Assembly: GCF_003595215.1 (NCBI RefSeq)
Contig: NZ_QYZP01000002.1
Span: 558,001-622,000, forward strand
Direction of reading: 5' to 3'
Source of the DNA: Nesterenkonia natronophila
GTDB taxonomy: Bacteria > Actinomycetota > Actinomycetes > Actinomycetales > Micrococcaceae
DNA: 64,000 bases
Numbering within the stretch: the stretch's first letter is position 1; the number at the start of each line of letters is the position of its first letter. The notes under the pieces were generated by a model. The model was given only the letters and a program-made list of their open reading frames with translations. It made no database searches and was not told the DNA's origin. Below are positions 10,117 to 18,286 of the stretch, piece after piece. Position numbers and translations under genes: made by a program.

Positions 10117-11097
10117 ATGCGAGCCATCACATTCGATGCCCCTGGAGACGAAGAGGTCCTGACCTGGAGCGAGGTGCCTGGTGTGGAGCCTGGTCCCGAT
10201 GAGGTGCTCATTGAGGTCGCTGCGGCGGGTGTGAACAACGCCGACCTGCTGCAGCGCAAGGGCAACTATCCCGTGCCGCCCGGAGCCTCCGAGATTCTAG
10301 GACTGGAGTGCTCCGGAAAAATCATCGTCCTGGGTGAAGATGTCACCGGGTGGGAGGTCGGCCAGCACGTCGCTGCCCTGCTCACCGGTGGAGGTTACGC
10401 CGAACGGGTGGCCGTTCCCACTGAGCAGCTACTGCCCGTGCCGGAGAACCTGGATCTGGTCAGCGCGGCCGCGCTTCCCGAGGCTGCCTGCACCGTCTAC
10501 TCCAATATCGGGATGGTCGCTGGTCTCAAGCGCGGGGAGTCCTTCCTGGTCCACGGCGGTGGCAGCGGCATCGGCACCCACGCCATCCAATGGGCCCACG
10601 CCCTGGGGGCGCGCGTGTTCATCACCGCCGGTAGCCAAGAAAAACTCGACGCGGCACTAGAGCTGGGTGCCAGCGTCGTCATCAATTACCGCGAAGAGGA
10701 CTTTGCCGACAGGATCAAGGAGGAGACCGATGGTGCCGGGGTGGACGCCATCCTCGACATCATCGGGGCGCCCTACCTGAAGCCGAACCTGAATTCACTG
10801 GCCTACAACGGGCACCTGGTCATCATCGGCGCCCAAGGTGGGCTCAGTGACGCCGAGCTGGATCTGGGTCGGATGCTCAAGCGCAGGCTCCACGTGTCCG
10901 CGACCACCCTGCGCGGGCGCCCCGCAGAGGAGAAGTCGGAGATCGTCACCGCAGTGGAGCGGAACGTGTGGCCCATGGTCGCCGACGGCCGAGTCAAACC
11001 GGTGGTGCACACCGTGCTCCCCATGAAGGACGCCGCCGAAGCCCACCGCATGCTGGCCCAGGGCAAGGTCATCGGGAAACTCGTGCTGACGCCCTGA
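10117..11097 (+). CDS. NAD(P)H-quinone oxidoreductase, zeta-crystallin/PIG3-type
   Basis: Zinc-free medium-chain dehydrogenase/reductase (326 aa) that reduces quinones with NADPH. The N-terminal GroES-like half carries NNADLLQRKGNYPVPPG, characteristic of the PIG3 subgroup, and the Rossmann half carries VHGGGSGIGTHAIQ near residues 145-158. It ends with a conserved KVIGKLVL strand. No cysteine-rich structural zinc lobe is present, as expected for quinone reductases. It is transcribed alone, divergent from the DISARM operon with 65 bp between the start codons, and probably from a leaderless promoter. A link to DISARM is not suggested by the sequence. Confidence 0.9.
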   Translation: MRAITFDAPGDEEVLTWSEVPGVEPGPDEVLIEVAAAGVNNADLLQRKGNYPVPPGASEILGLECSGKIIVLGEDVTGWEVGQHVAALLTGGGYAERVAVPTEQLLPVPENLDLVSAAALPEAACTVYSNIGMVAGLKRGESFLVHGGGSGIGTHAIQWAHALGARVFITAGSQEKLDAALELGASVVINYREEDFADRIKEETDGAGVDAILDIIGAPYLKPNLNSLAYNGHLVIIGAQGGLSDAELDLGRMLKRRLHVSATTLRGRPAEEKSEIVTAVERNVWPMVADGRVKPVVHTVLPMKDAAEAHRMLAQGKVIGKLVLTP

Positions 11098-11163
11098 ATT
11101 TCCGGCGGCAGGCCAGAACTTCAGTCCAGAGGTCCCGTTCAAGAATTGTTGAGGGTCTTGGGA

Positions 11164-11169
11164 TACAGT
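11164..11169 (+). promoter_or_regulatory. Candidate -10 box (TACAGT)
   Basis: TACAGT ends seven bases before the ATG at 11176, the same layout as upstream of the genes at 10117 and 63793 in this window. Confidence 0.35.
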
Positions 11170-11175
11170 CCTTGC

Positions 11176-11271
11176 ATGATTGTTCGTCTCATCGCAATGC
11201 GCGTCGCACGCGCAGCTATTCGCATGTTCCAGCAGCGCAACCGTGGACAGGGCCAGCCTCCTCGGGGCTGA
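11176..11271 (+). CDS. Possible leaderless 31-residue basic protein
   Basis: Short reading frame beginning MIVRLIAMRVARAAI and ending GQPPRG. The first 18 residues form an amphipathic, arginine-rich stretch, with hydrophobic and basic residues alternating; the tail is polar. There is no Shine-Dalgarno sequence, but a TACAGT box is placed so that transcription would start on the ATG, the pattern used by clear genes here. I recognise no family. It could equally be chance: 96 bases in a 234-bp gap. Confidence 0.3.
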   Translation: MIVRLIAMRVARAAIRMFQQRNRGQGQPPRG

Positions 11272-11331
11272 AGAACTGACCCTCGACGGTTTCGGCGTTA
11301 ACCACCTGCTCAAAAAGTGGCGTGCAGAGAG

Positions 11332-11568
11332 TTATCTTCCCAGCGCGAAGATCCAGATCTCACCAATGAGCAGGAGAAACAGCAACGCCACGCAGACTAG
11401 AGCGAAAGTCGCCAGAAACGTCGGCGAAATAACGGGTTCTGTGATCAGGTCATCGGCCGACATGGGACCTGAGGCGCCCTCGCGGCGCCAACTGCTTGGG
11501 ACTGCACCGTGGACCGTGGCATTCTGCTCTTGCGGATTGTGTGCACTCGGAGTGGACATCGGGACCAT
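11332..11568 (-). CDS. Small single-span membrane protein, unknown function
   Basis: 78-residue protein with a polar N-terminal half and one hydrophobic segment near the C-terminus (FLATFALVCVALLFLLLIGE, roughly residues 50-69) followed by WIFALGR. A tail-anchored or single-pass topology is likely. The ATG at 11568 has GAGGA four bases upstream; an in-frame ATG four codons in is the alternative start. I recognise no family. Confidence 0.5.
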   Translation of the reverse strand: MVPMSTPSAHNPQEQNATVHGAVPSSWRREGASGPMSADDLITEPVISPTFLATFALVCVALLFLLLIGEIWIFALGR

Positions 11569-11730
11569 CACATCCTCGCTGATGTTGCGGGTGATTCCTC
11601 GATCGGGGAGCGGGGCTGTGCACCCCGCATCCGATATTCAAGAATACCCTCCATGTGCCGGTAGGCGGTAGGGCGGGGCCTACTGAGCGCTCGCGAGGTG
11701 CACTCTGAGCAGGTGGCGCCGCTCAGAAAA

Positions 11731-11777
11731 CGGTGGGCCGGTGGCAGAGCACTGATGGCTCCACCACCGGCCCACCG
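11731..11777. terminator. Strong hairpin, candidate terminator
   Basis: Perfect 14-bp inverted repeat, CGGTGGGCCGGTGG at 11731-11744 and its complement at 11764-11777, with a 19-nt loop. It lies 3' of the AhpD-like gene (minus strand). There is no clear T tract, so the terminator role is inferred from position and stem strength. The rest of 11569-11827 holds no gene I can support. Confidence 0.5.
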
Positions 11778-11827
11778 GCGTCGTCCTATTGGTCTTAAAT
11801 GCTCAACAGGGCTCAGATCAACACGGC

Positions 11828-12370
11828 TCAGAGCTGGGGTGCAGCAGGCACATCAAGGTCCGTCTGAACCATATGGTTGAAGTAATTGGTGTAGAGGTTC
11901 AGGGTCACATGGGTGGAGAGCTCGGTGAGCTGCTCTGTTGACCATCCTGTATCCAGCGCAGCCTGCCAGGTGGAATCCTTCACATTGCCCTTGTCGGCCG
12001 TGGCCTCCCTGGCTACCTCAAGCAGAGCTGCAAGCTTGTCATCAAATTGGACGGCGCCCTGCCGGATGGCAATGGTCTCGTCCTCACTGAACCCGGCGGC
12101 CTTGGCCCCCTGGGTGTGCGCGGATTGGCAGTAGGTGCACTCATCCACGTTGCCGACCGCAAGTGCGATGGCCTCACGGGTCTGGGCATCGAAGGTGCCA
12201 TAGTCTTTGATGACCTGCTGCAGTGCGACATATCCCTGGAGGACCACGGGCGATGAGGCCATGGCGCCGTGAATGTTCAGGACCTTCCCGAACTGCTCTT
12301 CGAGACCCTTCAGCTCAGTCTGCACGCTCTCGGGGGCGGTGTCGACAGATTCTACTTTTGCGCGGCTCAT
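11828..12370 (-). CDS. AhpD-like carboxymuconolactone decarboxylase-family protein
   Basis: 180-residue alkylhydroperoxidase D-type protein. The family core AVGNVDECTYCQSAH holds the redox pair Cys78-x-x-Cys81 and His85, as in AhpD, where the pair reduces peroxides or a peroxiredoxin partner. The start at ATG 12370 is chosen because GAAGGAAAGG lies eight bases upstream; a more upstream TTG lacks such a site. It follows the Crp/Fnr gene by 60 bp on the same strand, so the two may be co-transcribed in a redox-responsive unit. The in vivo substrate cannot be read from the sequence. Confidence 0.85.
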   Translation of the reverse strand: MSRAKVESVDTAPESVQTELKGLEEQFGKVLNIHGAMASSPVVLQGYVALQQVIKDYGTFDAQTREAIALAVGNVDECTYCQSAHTQGAKAAGFSEDETIAIRQGAVQFDDKLAALLEVAREATADKGNVKDSTWQAALDTGWSTEQLTELSTHVTLNLYTNYFNHMVQTDLDVPAAPQL

Positions 12371-12430
12371 AATGCTGGCCTTTCCTTCTGTTGGGGTGTA
12401 GTTGTGCAACTTCGGTTCTTAGGTCTTGGC

Positions 12431-13141
12431 TCAGGCAGTTGTTCGCGCGATGGCGTTCAGGCGCTGGTGATCCAAGAGAGTGATCCGTCCACGGACTTGG
12501 CGGATCAGGCCCTGGGCGGCGAATTCTGAGAGGACTTTGCTGGTGGCTTCCCGCGTGGCGCCCAGCAGCCCTGCAAGCTGTTCGTGGGTGATGCGAATTG
12601 CAGGACGCTGGCCTAACCGCGCGCCCAAGGACCTCGCGGTGGTCGGCTCATTGCGGGTCAGGAGAGTCTTTGCCACACGCGCCGCCAGCGGACGCAGCGC
12701 AAGGTCGGTGAGTCTCTCCTCCAAGCGCGCTGCCTGGCCACCGAGCAGCCGAGCAATCCGCACCGCAATTCTGGGGTCGGTGAGGAGGTGCTGCTCGACG
12801 TCGCTCACGCTGAGCTGGCACACCACCGAATCCTCTAAGGCTTCGGCGTAGTTGTCATACATCTGCTGACCGACCAGTAACATCTCACCGAAGACGGCTC
12901 CTGGTTCCAGGATGGCCAGCGTGAAGGCCTTGCCGTCCTCCGCCACCCGGAAGATGCGCACCCTGCCTTCCTGCAGCACAAACAGCGCACTGACCGGCTC
13001 TTCCTGGGAGAAGACGAGCTCACCGCGACGGAATCGCCGTTCCGGGACTCGCTCATGCAGCGAGTCCTTCTCCTCTGAGGAGAGATCGGCAAAGAGGTCC
13101 ACCTCGCTGAGGCAGGTGAACTCGGAGTCTTGGGCGGTCAA
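12431..13141 (-). CDS. Crp/Fnr-family transcriptional regulator
   Basis: 236-residue regulator with an N-terminal cyclic-nucleotide-type beta-barrel (FRRGELVFSQEEPVSALFVL through GAVFGEML) and a C-terminal winged helix whose recognition segment is ITHEQLAGLLGATREATSKV. The TTG at 13141 is preferred because AGGAG stands eight bases upstream and it yields the usual Crp length; a GTG/ATG 34 codons upstream would add an unusual extension. The Fnr cysteine cluster is not evident, so it is not a classical Fnr. It lies upstream of the AhpD-like gene and downstream of the flavin reductase gene on the same strand, suggesting redox or oxygen-related control, but the ligand is unknown. The 218 bp upstream (13142-13359) hold no further gene. 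Confidence 0.85.
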   Translation of the reverse strand: MTAQDSEFTCLSEVDLFADLSSEEKDSLHERVPERRFRRGELVFSQEEPVSALFVLQEGRVRIFRVAEDGKAFTLAILEPGAVFGEMLLVGQQMYDNYAEALEDSVVCQLSVSDVEQHLLTDPRIAVRIARLLGGQAARLEERLTDLALRPLAARVAKTLLTRNEPTTARSLGARLGQRPAIRITHEQLAGLLGATREATSKVLSEFAAQGLIRQVRGRITLLDHQRLNAIARTTA

Positions 13142-13359
13142 AGTGTCGCTCTCCTGTCGCTGCGACGACCATGGCTGGTCACCGCATGTTGAAGCTTGTA
13201 CCAGGTCACGGGCACACAGCAAGCGGCTGGCGACCACCGACATGTGCTGGACCTCCTCGTTTCGACGACCCTACCGACAGTAGGCAAGCCGATGAGCTCA
13301 AGTCTGCAATCCAGGACACATACGTTCACGGAATTAGGATGATGGGTCGGCGGTTCCCG

Positions 13360-14772
13360 TCAGGTGCTGCCGTGACGGCGTCGTCGTTCTTGGCGACGAC
13401 GCACCAGGCTGGAGAGTGCCCCGGTGGCTCTTTGGACCAGGCGGGAGTCCAGGCCGGACCGGGCATGAGCGATGGCGGCATTCCAGAGGGCGTCGTTGTA
13501 CGTGGGATAGGCGTGAGTAACGCCCGCCAGCTGCCGCGTGGTCATCTTCTGGGAGACTGCCACAGCGAGCTCACCCAAGGATTCGCCAGCCCTCGGGCCC
13601 ACGATTGTTCCCCCGAGGATCCGGCCGCGTTTGCCGATGACCAAGCGGACAAAGCCTTCCTTTGTCCCTTCGGTCACTGCACGGTCCGTGTCCTGCAGCG
13701 TGACGGTGGAGGTGGTCTCTCCTGGGCCCGAGGCGTCGGTCTTGCCCACCGCGGCGACCTCCGGGGACGTGAAGGTCACCCGGGGCGCATCCCGGCTCAC
13801 CGTGCGTCGCAGACCCAGAACAGCGTTCGACGCCGCCGTGCTGGAATACACGCCCGCGAGGTGAGTGAACTTGGGGTACTGGGTCACATCACCAGCGGCC
13901 CAGATGGAGCGATTCGACGTTCGCATCGAACCGTCGACGAGCACCTGCCCGGCGTCGTCGCAGTCCACGCCGACGGTGTCCAGACCCAGGTTCCCGACGC
14001 GGGGAGCGCGCCCGGCGGCGATCAGGACCACATCAGTTTCGACCGACTCACCGGTTCCTGTGCTCACTGCAGTCGTTCCATCGGCCGTGCTGACTCGGGC
14101 GGCCTCCTCATGCAGCACTGTCACCCCGTCGCGTTCTAGGCTGGAGCGGACCAGGGAGGAGGCGTCGTCGTCCTCTTTGGGGAGCAGACCAGAGCGAGCC
14201 AGCAGCGTCACCTCTGAACCCAGCCGAGCGAAGGCCTGACCCAGTTCGCACGCCATGGGTCCGCCTCCAAGCACCAGCAGCCGGGGCGGAAGGCTTGGCA
14301 GGTCCCAAATGGTCTCAGAGGTGACGAATGGAGCGTTTTCCAGCCCTTGTATTGGAGGAATCGCTGGCGTGCTGCCGGTGGCGATGAGCGCTTGGCGGAA
14401 GCGAATCAGCTTCCCGTCCACAGTCGCTTCACCTGGGGCGATGAACCGTGCTGAGCCGTGTAGGGCGGTTACGCCGAATGCCTCAAGCGCTTCAGGGGAG
14501 TCTTCTGGCTCAATGGCGCGGATGGTCTCGTGTATTCGCGCACGGACGGCATCGTAGTTCGGCTCCGCCCCGGTTCTCTGCCGGGCAGCAGCGGCTTGGG
14601 CGGCAGCTGAGAGGAGAGTCTTGGACGGAACGCAACCCGTCCACAGGCAGTCACCGCCGGTGCGCGCTTGTTCCACTAAGACGGTGCGGGCGCCCAGCCG
14701 GACGGCAGTTTTGGCCCCAACAATGCCCGCCGTCCCGCCGCCTATCACGAGGAGATCTATGTGTTCTTCCAT
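13360..14772 (-). CDS. Pyridine nucleotide-disulfide oxidoreductase (mercuric reductase/Lpd-like)
   Basis: FAD-dependent class I disulfide reductase, 470 aa. GGGTAG near residues 11-16 binds FAD; the redox-active pair is Cys42-LWTG-Cys47 in GGDCLWTGCVPSK; GGGPMACELG marks the NAD(P)H Rossmann site. Near the C-terminus the usual HPHPT-S-E catalytic segment reads HAYPTYND, so the second His is Tyr and the Glu is Asp. That is typical of the MerA-like branch of unknown substrate rather than true lipoamide dehydrogenase. No MerA N-terminal heavy-metal domain or C-terminal vicinal cysteine pair is present, so mercury reduction is unlikely. It lies upstream of the Crp/Fnr and AhpD-like genes. Confidence 0.85.
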   Translation of the reverse strand: MEEHIDLLVIGGGTAGIVGAKTAVRLGARTVLVEQARTGGDCLWTGCVPSKTLLSAAAQAAAARQRTGAEPNYDAVRARIHETIRAIEPEDSPEALEAFGVTALHGSARFIAPGEATVDGKLIRFRQALIATGSTPAIPPIQGLENAPFVTSETIWDLPSLPPRLLVLGGGPMACELGQAFARLGSEVTLLARSGLLPKEDDDASSLVRSSLERDGVTVLHEEAARVSTADGTTAVSTGTGESVETDVVLIAAGRAPRVGNLGLDTVGVDCDDAGQVLVDGSMRTSNRSIWAAGDVTQYPKFTHLAGVYSSTAASNAVLGLRRTVSRDAPRVTFTSPEVAAVGKTDASGPGETTSTVTLQDTDRAVTEGTKEGFVRLVIGKRGRILGGTIVGPRAGESLGELAVAVSQKMTTRQLAGVTHAYPTYNDALWNAAIAHARSGLDSRLVQRATGALSSLVRRRQERRRRHGST

Positions 14773-14789
14773 GGCGGGGAGCGCGGGTG

Positions 14790-14999
14790 CTACCGGGAGT
14801 CGTTTTCGAGGGCGCCCTCGTGATGTGCTGCCTGGGAACCGGACTTCTCAGATTCCACCACGTAGACCGGATCTTCGCCTGAGGCTCGGAATGTCTGCCC
14901 CTTGAACGTGAGATCCTCGGTGTGTTTCGAGACCACCTTGCCGTAGGTCTTTCCCTGACTGGTCTTCCAGCTGACTATCTGGCCCTTCTGAAACGTCAT
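14790..14999 (-). CDS. DUF2945 (HVA1/Tudor-like) small protein
   Basis: 69-residue protein matching the DUF2945 pattern: an N-terminal FQKGQIVSWKTSQGKTYGKV barrel strand pair, a central THEDLTF-type segment (here KHTEDLTFKG), ASGEDPVYVVES and an AAHHEGAL tail. Members are small SH3/Tudor-like barrels of unknown biochemical role. The start ATG 14999 has AAGGAG upstream. It ends 17 bp before the flavin reductase gene and follows the phage-like small gene, all on the same strand. Confidence 0.75.
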   Translation of the reverse strand: MTFQKGQIVSWKTSQGKTYGKVVSKHTEDLTFKGQTFRASGEDPVYVVESEKSGSQAAHHEGALENDSR

Positions 15000-15019
15000 C
15001 GTCGACTCCTTCTAAGCTG

Positions 15020-15340
15020 TCAGAGGTCCCTAAACTTCTGGCGGTTGACCCATGTGCGGGCAGGTTCGCCGCCCCAAGCGTCCCACGCGACACGGCCAGG
15101 AGTGGGATAGCCAGCCTCGCCCCGATGGAAGCCCTCGGTGTCGCGGTCCACCACGTGCCGCTTGAAGTATTGCTGCATCTTCTTGATCTGCCCGGCGCTG
15201 AGGGCATCACGGTTCGCCAACTGGTGAGCTCGGTGCTTTCCGGTATCGGTGAACCCGGACCCAGCCTTGCCCTCATCTATCCAGTCCAGAGCTCGCTTGG
15301 CCGCGTTGGCGACATCCTGCGGGGGAGTGTGCTCAGTCAT
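15020..15340 (-). CDS. Small protein with a phage prohead-associated helical domain
   Basis: 106-residue protein. The segment from AAKRALDWIDEGKAGSGFT through ANRDALSAGQIKKM, then YFKRHVVDR, and finally GYPTPGRVAWDAWGGEPARTW resembles a domain that I recall at the edge of phage prohead protease/portal proteins (pattern ARxLxNGxxLSxExVxKMxxYFxRHEVD...WxLWGGDxGxxWA). Here it stands alone, without capsid genes. Start ATG 15340 gives the domain with a short polar lead; an ATG three codons upstream is possible. It sits about 90 bp from tRNA-Thr, a common integration target, which may mark an old phage remnant. Function unknown. Confidence 0.55.
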   Translation of the reverse strand: MTEHTPPQDVANAAKRALDWIDEGKAGSGFTDTGKHRAHQLANRDALSAGQIKKMQQYFKRHVVDRDTEGFHRGEAGYPTPGRVAWDAWGGEPARTWVNRQKFRDL

Positions 15341-15432
15341 AGGCGACATTGTGCCAGAGGGTGGCCTGTGGCACAGCCACACCCGGACACGGCTCGCTGA
15401 AATCGCGAAAGCACCATTCAGAGTGACTTAGT

Positions 15433-15507
15433 GGAGCCTCCTACCGGATTTGAACCGGTGACCTTTCCATTACGAGTGGAACGCTCTACCAGCTGAGCTA
15501 AGGAGGC
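15433..15507 (-). tRNA. tRNA-Thr (CGU)
   Basis: Complete cloverleaf on the minus strand. Acceptor GCCTCCT pairs with AGGAGGC; D arm GCTC/GAGC; anticodon stem TTCCA/TGGAA around loop CTCGTAA, giving anticodon CGT (reads ACG, Thr); T arm ACCGG-TTCAAAT-CCGGT. Discriminator T and CCA are encoded. The gene is 75 nt including CCA. Confidence 0.96.
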
Positions 15508-15581
15508 GTGCGCCGGGCACGATCCACCATGCTACCGGCAGGTCAGGCTGACCCGCCACTTCGCCAAGGAGTCAGCCGGGC

Positions 15582-16556
15582 TCACCTCAGAGGCGCGTGT
15601 GCTGCTGCATGGTCGTCATCCGGCATGCGCGGGTCATCCTCCTCAGGGACCACCATCACCGGGCCGGCCGCGTGCATCAGCAGTGACGAAGACGTGGAGC
15701 CCAGCAGGGCGCTGGCAAGTCCACCGCGTCCGCGCGTACCGACCACCGTCAGCTGGGCGTTGCGAGTCTCATTCTGCAGCACCTCCACCGGCAGGCCGTC
15801 AATCACTTCACAACGGATGACCAGGTGTTCGAAATGCTCAGAGAGCCACCGAACAATGACCTGCAGCCGGTCCTCCAGCTCGTAGTGGCGACGTTCGCGC
15901 TCGTCGTAGCGTGGTCCCAATTCCGGGTACCACATCAGGGCTCCGTCCAATGGAGGTACGGACATCACCACACGCAGCGGCACCCCATGCCGAACGGCCG
16001 CCTCCGCCGCCTGCAGAGCCGCGTATTTGGACCCGCGGGAGGAGTCCATTCCGATAACAATCGGCCGCTCATCACTGCTGATCCAAGGATCCTCGTTCGT
16101 GGAGGTGAACTTGTAACTCCGGTCAACTATCACTGAAGGGCACGCAGCGTGAGCCGGGAGCGCGGATGCGACCGACCCTAGGACTCGGCCGACGAAACCG
16201 CCACGGCCGCGGGCGCCCACAACCACGATTTCAGCATTGGAGGAATGGGCCACCAGCACTCCGGCGGCGTCACCATACTCCACATGGAACCTGGACTCTC
16301 CGGGGAAGTCGCGGAGAATCTCCCTGGCCTCTGCCAATGTATTTTCCGCACCTTCGCGGGCCAGGGAATTGTCCACCGTCTGTGCGGCAGCTTCGGTGTT
16401 GCCCGGTATCATCCGGGGAACGGTGAACGCGGTGACCACCGTGACGGGAACATCCCGCCGCCAGGCCTCACAGGCACCCCACTGCAATGCTCGGATCGCA
16501 TGGTCTGAACCATCGAAACCAACCAACACACCCAGTGATTTATTTGTGTCCAACAC
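15582..16556 (-). CDS. Tandem universal stress protein (UspA x2)
   Basis: 324-residue protein of two UspA domains. Domain 1 (about residues 8-150) begins LGVLVGFDGSDHAIRALQW and ends with the ATP loop VVGARGRGGFVGRVLGS. Domain 2 (about 165-310) begins PIVIGMDSSRGSKYAAL and ends VVGTRGRGGLASALLGST. Both retain the G-x-x-G-x9-G(S/T) nucleotide-binding loop. Start GTG 16556 has AGGAGG eight bases upstream. Related tandem Usps in actinobacteria respond to hypoxia or stationary phase; nothing upstream here identifies the regulator. It is monocistronic between tRNA-Thr and the secreted hydrolase gene. Confidence 0.92.
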   Translation of the reverse strand: MLDTNKSLGVLVGFDGSDHAIRALQWGACEAWRRDVPVTVVTAFTVPRMIPGNTEAAAQTVDNSLAREGAENTLAEAREILRDFPGESRFHVEYGDAAGVLVAHSSNAEIVVVGARGRGGFVGRVLGSVASALPAHAACPSVIVDRSYKFTSTNEDPWISSDERPIVIGMDSSRGSKYAALQAAEAAVRHGVPLRVVMSVPPLDGALMWYPELGPRYDERERRHYELEDRLQVIVRWLSEHFEHLVIRCEVIDGLPVEVLQNETRNAQLTVVGTRGRGGLASALLGSTSSSLLMHAAGPVMVVPEEDDPRMPDDDHAAAHAPLR

Positions 16557-16642
16557 TGTGGTTGCCTCCTGAGGATTGCACTGCTGTGATGTCTGTGTTC
16601 GTGCACTTTTAGGCTATCAGTGGCACTGGTCACAGACCAGAG

Positions 16643-18286
16643 TCAGCAGTCCTGCCGACCGTCAAACAGCTCACCATCGATCAGATAATCGTCGGCGATG
16701 TTGTTCACGCAGGTGTTGCCCAGACCGTAGGAGATGTGGCCGTCTCCGTCATAGATCAGCAACGACGAGTTCGGCAGCATGCGGTGCGTATTCTCCGCCC
16801 ATTCCACCGGGGTCGCCGGGTCTTGGGTGCCGCCGATCAGCAGCATCTGCGGCAGCTCTTCACTGGGCTCCCACGGCTCACCGGCTCGCTCACCCGGCAG
16901 CGCGTCGCAGAACTCAGTGTTGGCTGAGAGGAACTGCTCGGTGTAGGTCACGTCCTCGCCCTCAAGCAGTCCCGGGCCGTTCAGGCCCTCACCCTCAGGG
17001 GGATAGTCACTGCACATGATGGCGCGGAAAGACCAGCTGGAGATCCAGTCATAAGTGCCGTCAGCGTTCCGGCCGTCGGCGATGTCAGAGATCTGTTGGA
17101 AGTACTCAGGGTTCGCCTCATCCACCCACAGCTGGAGAGCCTCCAGCAGAACCTCCCGCCCTCCGGGGATGTACATGGTGGTGGACAGTCCGCCGAAGAT
17201 CGTATTCGCGGTGACCTGCCGGCCGTCCGTGGCGGTCACCGGCTCTTCACGAATCTCATCGGTGAGTTCACTGATCCCGTCGAAGACCTCCTGCGCGTCA
17301 CCGCTGATCGGGCACTCCTCCCGTCCGGCGCACCACTCGGCGAACCTCCACAGCTCCCGCTCAAAGCCGACGGCCTGGTCCCCAGCGATACCCGCCAGGC
17401 TCACCGACACATCCATCACGCCGTCAAGCACCCACCGGCCCACCTGATCAGGGAACATCTCCGCATACGCCAGGCCCAGCTTGGTGCCATAAGACATACC
17501 AAAGTAGTGCAGCTGCTCCTCGCCGATCGCCGCACGCAGAATGTCCATATCCCGGGCGGAAGAGATCGTGTCAATATGCTCGATGATGTCCCCGCTGCGC
17601 TCCTGGCACTGGGCGACCACCTCCGCCAGCTCCGCCGAGCTCAGGTCCACATCAGTCTCAAAGCCCGCCTCACCAGTCTCCTGGTTCCACTCCTCGTACT
17701 CGCTGTCATCCATGCACTCCAGGGGCTCAGAACGGGCCACTCCGCGCGGATCGAACCCAATAATGTTGGACTCCTCCCGCAGCCGACTGCTGAACACCAG
17801 GTTCGCCTGATCTGCGACCATCTCGTAGCCCGACGACCCCGGCCCCCCGGGGTTCATCACCACAAACGGCTGGTCGTCCAGAGTGTCGGAGACGAACTCG
17901 ATCGTGATCCTCTCACCGGCAGGATCGGCATAGTCCCGGGGGACCTCGACGGACCCACAGTGCATCTCCTCGGCACAGTCACTCCACTGCACCTCCTGCT
18001 CATAGAACTCATCCAAGCCCGCCAACGGGTCAGTGGGGAAGTGCTCAGGAGCCACGTGGCCCGGGTCGGGTGAGACCTCGCCTGCGCTGCTCTTCGTATC
18101 TGGTTCGCCGGCGTCGTCGTCGGTTTCCTCCGGTGCGGGGGAGGTGGTCTCAGGCGCATCATCGGATCCGATAGTTTCCGGCTCAGGCTCCGAGTCCGCC
18201 TGGTTGTCCGCAGGAGAGCAACCCACCAAGAGCACAGCGACGACGCCGCCCACAGCAGTCAGTGTGGACAGAGGACTTTTAGCCAC
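16643..18286 (-). CDS. Secreted alpha/beta-hydrolase lipoprotein (SlpD/E, tripeptidyl aminopeptidase-like)
   Basis: 547-residue exported hydrolase. The N-terminus is a lipoprotein signal (TAVGGVVAVLLVGC, lipid on that Cys), followed by an acidic, low-complexity linker of about 60 residues. Hydrolase signatures: MNPGGPGSSG (oxyanion loop), nucleophile elbow GMSYGT near residue 266, acid in GGTQDPATP and histidine in DGDGHISYG, the last two inside a TAP-like C-terminal domain. Related Streptomyces SlpD/E and TAP enzymes release N-terminal peptides. It overlaps holB by 8 bp, making it the third gene of tmk-holB-hydrolase, an arrangement often seen in actinobacteria. Confidence 0.88.
   Translation of the reverse strand: MAKSPLSTLTAVGGVVAVLLVGCSPADNQADSEPEPETIGSDDAPETTSPAPEETDDDAGEPDTKSSAGEVSPDPGHVAPEHFPTDPLAGLDEFYEQEVQWSDCAEEMHCGSVEVPRDYADPAGERITIEFVSDTLDDQPFVVMNPGGPGSSGYEMVADQANLVFSSRLREESNIIGFDPRGVARSEPLECMDDSEYEEWNQETGEAGFETDVDLSSAELAEVVAQCQERSGDIIEHIDTISSARDMDILRAAIGEEQLHYFGMSYGTKLGLAYAEMFPDQVGRWVLDGVMDVSVSLAGIAGDQAVGFERELWRFAEWCAGREECPISGDAQEVFDGISELTDEIREEPVTATDGRQVTANTIFGGLSTTMYIPGGREVLLEALQLWVDEANPEYFQQISDIADGRNADGTYDWISSWSFRAIMCSDYPPEGEGLNGPGLLEGEDVTYTEQFLSANTEFCDALPGERAGEPWEPSEELPQMLLIGGTQDPATPVEWAENTHRMLPNSSLLIYDGDGHISYGLGNTCVNNIADDYLIDGELFDGRQDC

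Noticed and set aside
13360..14772. Mercuric reductase
   Set aside because: Lacks the metal-binding N-terminal domain and C-terminal vicinal cysteines; only the general disulfide reductase core is present.
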